Source of the DNA: Bradyrhizobiaceae bacterium
GTDB taxonomy: Bacteria; Pseudomonadota; Alphaproteobacteria; Rhizobiales; Xanthobacteraceae
Direction: 5' to 3'
DNA: 36,112 bases
NCBI GenBank assembly: GCA_947481635.1
Contig: CANKHJ010000025.1
Coordinates: 1-36,112 of the forward strand
Made by a program: the position numbers and the translations under genes. Shown here piece after piece: positions 17,200 to 24,293 of this stretch; positions within the stretch are counted from its first letter, which is position 1, and each line of letters starts with the position of its first letter. The notes beneath the pieces were generated by a model. It was not told the DNA's origin and did not search any database. It saw only the letters and a list, made by a program, of their open reading frames with translations.

Positions 17200-18236
17200 C
17201 CGGCGCTGTCGTCAACAATTCCGCCCCGCTGCTCGAGATCGACGACCTGAAGGTCACGTTTCCGGTCAGCCATGGAATTTTCGGCAAGCGCCAGTTCGTG
17301 GCGGTGCGCGACGTCTCGTTCGACGTCGGCGAAGGCGAGACCTTCGGCCTGGTCGGCGAATCCGGCTCGGGCAAAACCACGGTCGGCCGCGCGATCCTGC
17401 GGCTGGTACCGATGGCCGCGGGTAACATCCGTTTCGACGGCACCGACATGGCGTCGTTCGGCCGCGACACGCCGCTGCATTACCGCCGCGACGTCCAGGT
17501 GGTGTTCCAGGATCCGCGCTCGTCGCTCAACCCACGTCACCGCGTGTCGCAGATCCTCGGCCAGGTGGTGGCACGGCATCGCCACGTCGCGGGCAGAGAG
17601 CGCGATGCGATCGTCACCGAACTGCTCGACAGCGTTCAACTGTCATCGTTTTACGCCGGGCGCTACCCGGGCGAACTCTCCGGCGGCCAGCGCCAACGAG
17701 TCGCGATCGCGCACGCGCTTGCGACGCAGCCGCGGCTGGTGATCTGCGACGAGGCGGTGAGCGCGCTCGACGTGTCGACCCAGAGCCAGATCCTGAACCT
17801 GCTCGAAGACCTGCGCGGGCGTTTCAAGCTCAGCTATCTGTTCATCTCGCATGATCTCGCGGTGGTCCGGCATCTCAGCCAGCGGATCGCCGTGATGTAT
17901 CTCGGGCGCGTGGTCGAGACCGGCCCGGCCGAGAGCGTCTATCGTAATCCGCAGCATCCCTACACCCAGATGCTGCTGGCCTCGGTGCTCGACCCCGACC
18001 CCGCGCACAAATCCGTGCGTCGCGCGCAACGCCGCAAGATCGCCGACCGCGCCGAGGCGCCGCGCGATCCCGCCGGCCTGCAAGGCTGTCCGTTCCAGAC
18101 CCGCTGCCATGCCGTGATGGACATCTGCCGCAACGAAATGCCGGCCCATCGGGCGCGCCCCGAGGACGGGCTGCTGGCCTGCCATCTGGTTTCGCCCGCT
18201 CCAATCCTGAATCGAACGTCCGAAGGTGTTCAATGA
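17196..18236 (+). CDS. ABC transporter ATPase, DppF type
   Basis: A 346-residue ATP-binding subunit, the second ATPase of the importer. Walker A is GESGSGKT, the Q-loop region [12 protein letters not shown], the signature LSGGQRQR, Walker [13 protein letters not shown] and the switch histidine FISHDLAV. It carries the C-terminal oligopeptide-transporter extension with cysteines ([14 protein letters not shown]). Walker B reads DEAVSALD where most have DEPTSALD, a common variant in DppF-like proteins. ATG 17196 overlaps the preceding stop by ATGA, and its own stop overlaps the next start the same way. Confidence 0.9.
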   Translation: MTGAVVNNSAPLLEIDDLKVTFPVSHGIFGKRQFVAVRDVSFDVGEGETFGLVGESGSGKTTVGRAILRLVPMAAGNIRFDGTDMASFGRDTPLHYRRDVQVVFQDPRSSLNPRHRVSQILGQVVARHRHVAGRERDAIVTELLDSVQLSSFYAGRYPGELSGGQRQRVAIAHALATQPRLVICDEAVSALDVSTQSQILNLLEDLRGRFKLSYLFISHDLAVVRHLSQRIAVMYLGRVVETGPAESVYRNPQHPYTQMLLASVLDPDPAHKSVRRAQRRKIADRAEAPRDPAGLQGCPFQTRCHAVMDICRNEMPAHRARPEDGLLACHLVSPAPILNRTSEGVQ

Positions 18237-19606
18237 AAACGATGCTGATCAAATGCGGCTGGCTGGTTTCGCTGGATGACGGCGTCGGCGATATCCAGGC
18301 CGGCGAGTTGCTGATCCAGGGCGACCGGATCGCCGCCGCCGGCCGCAATCTCGGCGCCACCGCCGACGAGACATTGGACGCAACCGGCATGATCGTGATG
18401 CCGGGGCTGGTGCACGCGCATATCCACACCTGGCAATCCGGTTTGCGCGGCATCGGCGGCGAATGGACCAGCCCCGATTATCACCTCAACGTCCATGGCA
18501 ACCTGTCGACGCGCTATGGGCCGGAAGACAATTATCTCGGCAACCTGGTCGGCGCGCTGAACCAGATCAATGGCGGCGTCACCACCATCCTCGACTGGTG
18601 TCACAACCTCACCTCGCTGGAGATGGCGGAGCGCTCCGTTGACGGCCTGGAGGAAGCCGGCATCCGCGCCGTGTTCGCGCATGGCACCGCCAAGCCGCCG
18701 ACCCCGCCCGGCGGCGTGCCCTATACCCACATTCCTCACCCGCGCGACCGCGTCGAAGCGTTGCGCAAAGGACGCTTCGCCAGCAACGACCAGTTGCTGA
18801 CGCTCGGGCTCGCCCTGCTCGGCCCGCAATATTCCACCTGGGAGGTGTTCGAGCACGACATCCGGCTGGCGCGCGAATTCGGCCTGGTCTCGACCTCGCA
18901 TGCGACGCGCCGCAATGCCGACGCCATTACCTCGGAAGGTTATATCCGCCTGGCCAAGGCCGGACTGCTCGGGCCGGACCACAACATCGTCCACGCCAAT
19001 TACCTGAGCGACGAAGAACTCACCACCGCGGTCCACAGCGGCGCGTCATTCTCAGCGACCGTGCTCACCGAGATGCATGGCCACGCCGCCGATCCGGTGA
19101 CGTTGCGCGTCCGCGCCGCCGGCGGCATGCCGTCGCTCGGCATCGATATCGAAACGGTGGTCACCGGCGAATTCTGGCGCGAGATGCAGGCCGCCCTGCT
19201 GCATGGCCGCTTCGCCTCGCATCGCATCAATGCCGCGGCCGGCAACAAGCCTTTCACCACGATTCCGGTGCGCTCGCGCGAGGCGCTGCAATGGGCAACG
19301 CTCGGCGGCGCCCGCGCGCTGATGATGGAAGACAAGATCGGTTCGCTGAAACCCGGCAAGAAGGCCGACCTCGTGATGCTGCGGATGTCCGACCTGAACC
19401 TCGTACCGGTGCATGATCCGGTCGGCAGCATCGTGGAACAGGCCAATGCCGGAAACGTCGACAGCGTGATGATCGGCGGCGAATTCCGCAAGCGCGGCGG
19501 TGAGCTGCTTTATCCGGAAGCCCAGTTGTCGAAGCGCGTCGCGGCGCTGGCGGAATCAGCAGCACGAATCATGCGCGACGGCGGTTTCACGGTGACGCGG
19601 GCTTGA
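18233..19606 (+). CDS. Amidohydrolase of the AtzA/TrzN/SsnA-like deaminase group
   Basis: A 457-residue metal-dependent hydrolase. The metal set expected for this group is complete: H63 and H65 (HAHIHTW), H223 (TSHATRR), H254 (IVHANYL) and D305 (LGIDIE). The C-terminal strand of the composite beta-domain reads GSLKPGKKADLVML. Members remove chloride, methylthio or amino groups from N-heterocycles, or act on related amides. The substrate here is unknown. The ATGA overlap at 18233 places it last in the ABC transporter operon, so it probably acts on the imported compound. Its 3' end overlaps the convergent desaturase gene by 20 bases. Confidence 0.88.
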   Translation: MKTMLIKCGWLVSLDDGVGDIQAGELLIQGDRIAAAGRNLGATADETLDATGMIVMPGLVHAHIHTWQSGLRGIGGEWTSPDYHLNVHGNLSTRYGPEDNYLGNLVGALNQINGGVTTILDWCHNLTSLEMAERSVDGLEEAGIRAVFAHGTAKPPTPPGGVPYTHIPHPRDRVEALRKGRFASNDQLLTLGLALLGPQYSTWEVFEHDIRLAREFGLVSTSHATRRNADAITSEGYIRLAKAGLLGPDHNIVHANYLSDEELTTAVHSGASFSATVLTEMHGHAADPVTLRVRAAGGMPSLGIDIETVVTGEFWREMQAALLHGRFASHRINAAAGNKPFTTIPVRSREALQWATLGGARALMMEDKIGSLKPGKKADLVMLRMSDLNLVPVHDPVGSIVEQANAGNVDSVMIGGEFRKRGGELLYPEAQLSKRVAALAESAARIMRDGGFTVTRA

Positions 19607-20585
19607 GCTGCTCGGCGTGTGACAGCATGCCCTGCCCCGGCGCCGTCACGCTCAGCGCCCGCGCGGTGACCGGGCTGATGCCGGGCCGTGGCGGCAGGTT
19701 CGCCGGCACCTGGACGTTCCAAGCCAGCCCGAGCCGTTCGAGCAACTGGATGAAGCGCCAGCCGAGATCGATCTGGCCGGGATAAAGACCGTGCCGCGCC
19801 GAGCCCGGGAAGGCGTGGTGATTGCAGTGCCAGCTCTCGCCCATGGTCGGGATCGCCATCAGCGGCACGTTATGCGCCTGGATCACCGCGTCATCGACGG
19901 TCCAATCCTGCGGCCCCTGCGTGTGGGCGAAATAGGAAATGTACCAGTGCATCACCGTGCATGCGGCGACGCGGACGCAGACGCCCCACACCACGAACGG
20001 CCAGCCGCCCAACAGATAAAGCACGATCGCGATCGGGATCTGATGCGCCATCCAGGTCGCCTGCAGGAACCCGTAGAAACGATCGTCGCCGACGCCCGGT
20101 CCCGGATCGAAGCCCGGCGGATTCGTCAGCTTGAGCCGGAAATTCAGATAATAGAATCCATCGATCAGGAATGGTTTGCCGTGGCGCAGGAACCAATGGC
20201 AATCCGGCTGGCGTTGCGCCCAGTCGCGGCTGTCATGCAGCCGTATGGTCCAGATCGGCCCGCCCATGCCGACGGCGGTGCCGAGCCAGATCAGCGTGCG
20301 CTCCAGCCATTTGGGACAGGCGAAGCTGCGATGAATCAGACGCCGATGAAAGCCGACCGAATGGCCGGCGCAGAGCGTCACGCCGGCAGTCACGAGAAAC
20401 ACCGCGAAGGCGCTCCAGCTGAAGGTGAGCGGCCCGAGGATGACGGCCGCGAGAAACATACCGCTATTCGAGATCGATCGCGTCGGGTCCCACACCACCT
20501 CGCCTTCGACCGGACTCGCATGGTCGAGGCCGGTCAGTGAATTGACCTTGAAGGCATCTCGTTGCGGTTCGCGAAGTTCGCCCAT
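19587..20585 (-). CDS. Membrane fatty-acid (acyl-CoA) desaturase
   Basis: A 332-residue membrane di-iron desaturase, expected to introduce a double bond into acyl chains. Histidine clusters are H75/H80/H85 (GHSVGFHRRLIH), H117 and H130 (RLHDSRDWAQRQPDCH) and H253/H256/H257 (SWHCNHHAFPG). The middle cluster is the variant seen in alphaproteobacteria rather than HRxHH. Four or so hydrophobic helices flank them. ATG 20585 (MGELREPQ) is chosen for its AGGAG site; the frame is open further upstream into the palindromic repeat. Delta-9 specificity is likely but not proven. Confidence 0.85.
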   Translation of the reverse strand: MGELREPQRDAFKVNSLTGLDHASPVEGEVVWDPTRSISNSGMFLAAVILGPLTFSWSAFAVFLVTAGVTLCAGHSVGFHRRLIHRSFACPKWLERTLIWLGTAVGMGGPIWTIRLHDSRDWAQRQPDCHWFLRHGKPFLIDGFYYLNFRLKLTNPPGFDPGPGVGDDRFYGFLQATWMAHQIPIAIVLYLLGGWPFVVWGVCVRVAACTVMHWYISYFAHTQGPQDWTVDDAVIQAHNVPLMAIPTMGESWHCNHHAFPGSARHGLYPGQIDLGWRFIQLLERLGLAWNVQVPANLPPRPGISPVTARALSVTAPGQGMLSHAEQLKPASP

Positions 20586-20628
20586 GACGCTTTCTCCTGC
20601 CGGTCGCGTCAGGCATTCTCTCTCAATT

Positions 20629-20749
20629 GTCATGCCCCGCGAAAGCGGGGCATCCAATACGCCGTGACCTATCGACAGGAAGCCGGAGGGAATTCCCTTC
20701 ATTCGTTCTGCACGGGGGTACTGGACCCCCCGCTTTCGCGGAGGGTGAC
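20629..20749. repeat. Dispersed palindromic repeat, long form (121 bp)
   Basis: Arms GTCATGCCCCGCGAAAGCGG and CCCCGCTTTCGCGGAGGGTG flank a middle that contains TATCGACAGGA, then AAGCCGGAGGG and CATTCGTTCTGCACGG. It shares the ~35-bp insert with the copy at 10851-10969. It occupies the gap between the divergent desaturase and ABC-F genes (20586-20911). The remaining 160 bases show no gene. Confidence 0.8.
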
Positions 20750-20911
20750 CATCGGGGTTGGGGCTACGGGAGGGCTGACCGGAAAGGCGGCCCGAAGAAC
20801 GGGTTCACCCTGCCCCACGGAATACCCTTCCCCCAGGCTGAGCTTGTGGCATAAGGCGGCCAAACATCCGCCATCCCCCAGATTCCAGCCGTTGCCAGGT
20901 TCCCGCGCGCC

Positions 20912-22534
20912 ATGATCCGTCTCGACAACATCAGCAAGCAGAACGGCCACCAGATCCTGTTCATCGAGGCCTCGGCCGCGCTCCACCGGGGCGAGAAGGT
21001 CGGCCTGGTCGGCCCGAACGGCTCGGGCAAGACCACTTTGTTCAGGATGATCACCGGCGAGGAACAGCCCGACGAGGGCCAGGTGGCGGTCGACCGGGGC
21101 CTGACCATCGGCTATTTCAGCCAGGACGTCGGCGACATGGCGGGCCACAGCGCGGTGACCGAGGTGATGAACGGCGCCGGCCCGGTGAGCATCGTCGCGG
21201 CCGAGCTGAAGGAGCTTGAGGACGCGATGGGCGATCCGGAGCGCGCCGACGAGATGGACGAGATCGTCGAGCGCTATGGCGAGGTCCAGGGCCGCTTCGA
21301 GGAACTGGACGGCTACGCGCTGGAAGGCCGCGCCCGCGAAGTGCTCGCCGGGCTGAGCTTCACCCAGGAAATGATGGACGGCGACGTCGGCGCACTGTCG
21401 GGCGGCTGGAAGATGCGGGTCGCGCTGGCGCGTATCCTGCTGATGCGGCCCGACGCGATGCTGCTCGACGAGCCGAGCAACCATCTCGATCTCGAAAGCC
21501 TGATCTGGCTGGAGCAATTCCTCAAGGGCTATGAGGGCATGCTGCTGATGACCTCGCATGATCGCGAGTTCATGAACCGCATCGTCAACAAGGTGGTTGA
21601 GATCGATGGCGGCACGCTGACCGCTTACACCGGCAATTACGAATTCTACGAGCAGCAGCGCGCGCTGGCCGAGAAGCAGCAGCAGGCGCAATTCGAGCGC
21701 CAGCAGGCGATGCTCGCCAAGGAAATCGCCTTCATTGAACGATTCAAGGCGCGCGCCTCGCATGCCGCGCAGGTGCAGAGCCGCGTCAAGAAATTGGAGA
21801 AGATCGACCGCGTGGTTCCGCCGAAGCGCCGCCAGGCGGTGACGTTCGAATTCCTCCCCGCGCCGCGCTCGGGCGAGGACGTGGTCAACCTGAAGAACGT
21901 ACACAAAGGCTATGGCAGCCGCACCATCTACGAAGGCCTGGACTTCATGGTTCGCCGCAAGGAGCGCTGGTGCGTCATGGGCATCAACGGCGCCGGCAAG
22001 TCCACGCTGCTGAAACTGGTGGCGGGCTCGACCGAGCCGGATGACGGCAGCGTCGCGATCGGCGGCAGCGTCAAGATGGGCTACTTCGCGCAGCACGCGA
22101 TGGAATTGCTCGACGGCGAGCGCACCGTGTTCGAGGAACTCGAATATTCATTCCCCCAGGCCGGCCAAGGCTCGTTGCGCGCGCTGGCCGGCTGCTTCGG
22201 TTTCTCCGGCGACGATGTGGAGAAAAGATGCCGCGTGCTCTCCGGCGGCGAAAAGGCGCGGCTGGTGATGGCGAAGATGCTGTTCGACCCGCCGAACTTC
22301 CTGGTGCTGGACGAGCCGACCAACCATCTGGATATGGCCACCTAGGAAATGTTGATCACGGCGCTGTCACAATACGAGGGCACCATGCTGTTCGTGTCGC
22401 ATGACCGGCATTTCCTGGCGGCGTTATCGAACCGCGTGCTGGAACTGACGCCGGATGGCATCCACCAATATGGCGGTGGCTATACGGAATACGTGGCGCG
22501 CACCGGCCATGAGGCGCCGGGGCTGCATAGCTGA
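20912..22534 (+). pseudogene. ABC-F family ATPase gene interrupted by an in-frame TAG
   Basis: Encodes a soluble twin-ATPase ABC-F protein, a family acting at the ribosome E site. ATPase 1: Walker A GPNGSGKT, signature LSGGWKMR, Walker B DEPSNHLD, switch SHDREF. A coiled linker rich in Q/E/K follows (about 240-310). ATPase 2: GINGAGKS, LSGGEKAR, DEPTNHLDMAT. A TAG at 22343-22345 stops translation after residue 477. The same frame continues for 62 codons (EMLITALSQYEGTMLFVSHD...) and supplies the missing second switch histidine. Without the stop the protein would be 540 residues, a normal length. One substitution such as AAG to TAG explains it. All else looks intact, so the change is recent, an error, or bypassed by readthrough or restart. 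Confidence 0.85.
22346..22534 (+). other. ABC-F C-terminal tail beyond the amber codon, with possible restart
   Basis: An ATG (22349) lies one codon past the TAG, in the same frame, and could allow re-initiation on a 61-residue piece with the switch-histidine motif SHDRHF. Sequence before it reads CCTAGGAA, a weak and very close ribosome site. Whether the fragment is made cannot be told from sequence. Confidence 0.5.
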
Positions 22535-22668
22535 GCGGGCGCCCTGCCCCTCTCCGTAGCGTTGATAACAACCAACGACCACCCGTGGATACCGCCTAAC
22601 CCTTATTAAGTCAGCTACGGAACATTGTGCCGTCTTGGCGCTTGGCACGTTACGCTTCGGTATTCCGC

Positions 22669-22699
22669 CTTCGTCCCCACGAAGGAAGCCGGGGTCCAC
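22669..22699. repeat. Fragment of a related palindromic repeat
   Basis: CTTCGTCCCCACGAAGGAAG followed by CCGGGGTCCA resembles a single degenerate arm of the dispersed elements. It lies in the 202-base gap before the cytochrome gene. Confidence 0.4.
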
Positions 22700-22736
22700 A
22701 AACCGAACAACTCGAAACGTAGCAACGAGGCGAATA

Positions 22737-23078
22737 ATGACGTCGCTGCAATACGTTTCATCGAGGCCCGCCCAGCACCTGTTCTGGACCGGCGTTTTCC
22801 TCTGCATGTGGTTCGCCGTGGCGAACGCTCAGATGTCGCCTAGCGTTCAGCGCGGCACCACCTTTGCGCAGGCCAATTGCGCAACGTGTCATTCGATCGA
22901 CAAGGTGACGCCGAGCCCGCTGTCCTTGGCACCTCCGTTCCGCGTTCTTCATACGCGTTACAAGGTGGACACTCTCGCCGAGGCCTTGGCGGAAGGGATC
23001 ATGGCGGGACATTCCGCCAACATGCCGGAATTCCGGCTCGATCCCGGACAGATCGGCGATTTCCTCGATTTTCTCTAG
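22737..23078 (+). CDS. Small periplasmic c-type cytochrome
   Basis: A 113-residue monohaem cytochrome c. An N-terminal hydrophobic stretch (about 14-31, ending VANAQ) is an export signal. The haem motif is CATCH (C48, C51, H52), and M96 in SANMPEF is the likely sixth ligand, giving a class I-like cytochrome. ATG 22737 is chosen because it follows GAGG at six bases and puts the signal peptide at the start; the open frame extends upstream without meaning. The electron partner is unknown. It precedes the FNR/FixK-type site and could feed a respiratory chain, but no oxidase is nearby. Confidence 0.85.
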   Translation: MTSLQYVSSRPAQHLFWTGVFLCMWFAVANAQMSPSVQRGTTFAQANCATCHSIDKVTPSPLSLAPPFRVLHTRYKVDTLAEALAEGIMAGHSANMPEFRLDPGQIGDFLDFL

Positions 23079-23135
23079 ACCCTCGAATAAAGCGCGCAAC
23101 CCGTCGCCATCGGGCCTGCCGGCCATTGTCGATCA

Positions 23136-23149
23136 TTGATTTCAATCAA
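23136..23149 (+). promoter_or_regulatory. Perfect FNR/FixK-type binding site
   Basis: TTGATTTCAATCAA matches the consensus TTGAT-N4-ATCAA exactly. It lies 62 bases before the dehydrogenase start, so a start point near 23184 would put it at about -41.5, the usual activating position. No other perfect match was noticed in the window. It predicts induction under low oxygen. Confidence 0.7.
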
Positions 23150-23211
23150 GGCCACGCGGCCGCCCGCGCGTCAGGCTGACGTCGACGTTCGGCAATACAA
23201 AAGGATTCCTC

Positions 23212-24288
23212 ATGGCCAAGACAATGAAGGCCGCGATCTTCGTCGAAGCCGGCCGCATCGTGCTGGACGACAAGCCGATTCCGGATGTCGGCCCGCTCGA
23301 CGCGCTGATCAGGATCACCACCACCACGATCTGCGGCACCGACGTCCATATTCTGAAAGGCGAATATCCGGTGGCCAAGGGCCTGACCATCGGACACGAG
23401 CCGGTCGGCGTGATCGAAAAGCTCGGCTCCGCCGTGACCGGCTTTCGTGAAGGACAACGCGTCATCGCCGGGGCGATCACGCCGAGCGGCTCCAGCAATG
23501 CGTGTCTCTGCGGCTATCACTCGCAGGACGGCGCTGGCACCAAGCATGGCTGGAAGCCGATGGGCGGATGGAAATTCGGCAACACCATTGATGGCTGCCA
23601 GGCCGAATTCGTCTGCGTCCCGGACGCGATGGTGAACCTGTGTCCGGTCCCGGATGGCCTGACCGACGAGCAGGTACTGATGTGTCCGGACATCATGTCC
23701 ACCGGGTTCAGCGGCGCCGAGAGCGGCGACATCCGGATCGGCGATATCGTGGCGGTGTTTGCGCAAGGTCCGATCGGCCTTTGCGCCACCGCCGGTGCGA
23801 AGCTGAAAGGCGCGACCACCATCATCGTGGTCGATGCGGTCGCTGAGCGGCTGGCGATGGCGCGCAAGCTCGGCGCGGACTTCACCGTGGATTTCAACAA
23901 GGTGAATCCGGTCGAAGAGATCATGCGGCTCACCGATGGCCGCGGCGTCGATGTCGCGATCGAGGCATTGGGGACACCTGGAACATTCGAGGCGGCGTTG
24001 CGCGTGCTGCGGCCCGGCGGCACACTGTCGAGCCTCGGCGTCTATTCCTCCGATCTGATGATCCCGCTAGGTGCGTTCGCCGCGGGGCTCGGCGACCACA
24101 AGATCATCACCACGCTGTGCCCCGGCGGCAAGGAGCGGATGCGGCGGCTGATGGACGTGATCGCATCGGGTCGGGTTGACCTGACGCCGCTGGTCACCCA
24201 CCGTTACAAGCTCGACGATATCGAGAAGGCCTATGAGCTGTTTTCCCATCAACGCGATGGCGTCATGAAGATCGCGATCACGCCTTAA
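23212..24288 (+). CDS. Zinc-dependent secondary alcohol dehydrogenase-like enzyme, probably NAD-linked
   Basis: A 358-residue medium-chain dehydrogenase resembling clostridial secondary alcohol dehydrogenase. Catalytic zinc ligands are C41 (ICGTD), H62 and E63 (GHEPVG), and D160 (CPDIMSTGF), the Cys-His-Glu-Asp set of that branch. The structural zinc loop is absent. The nucleotide loop AQGPIG is followed by VVDAV with D208, an acidic residue favouring NAD over NADP; the NADP-dependent clostridial enzyme has Gly-Ser-Arg there. ATG 23212 follows AAAAGGA. It is the first gene of a two-gene operon behind the FNR/FixK-type site, so reduction of a ketone or aldehyde to reoxidise NADH at low oxygen is plausible. 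Confidence 0.88.
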   Translation: MAKTMKAAIFVEAGRIVLDDKPIPDVGPLDALIRITTTTICGTDVHILKGEYPVAKGLTIGHEPVGVIEKLGSAVTGFREGQRVIAGAITPSGSSNACLCGYHSQDGAGTKHGWKPMGGWKFGNTIDGCQAEFVCVPDAMVNLCPVPDGLTDEQVLMCPDIMSTGFSGAESGDIRIGDIVAVFAQGPIGLCATAGAKLKGATTIIVVDAVAERLAMARKLGADFTVDFNKVNPVEEIMRLTDGRGVDVAIEALGTPGTFEAALRVLRPGGTLSSLGVYSSDLMIPLGAFAAGLGDHKIITTLCPGGKERMRRLMDVIASGRVDLTPLVTHRYKLDDIEKAYELFSHQRDGVMKIAITP

Positions 24289-24293
24289 CGCCG

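Noticed and set aside
22343-22345. TAG read as pyrrolysine or another recoded amino acid
   Set aside because: Pyrrolysine is not expected in this lineage or at this position; the ABC-F residue here is an ordinary charged residue, and no recoding element is visible.
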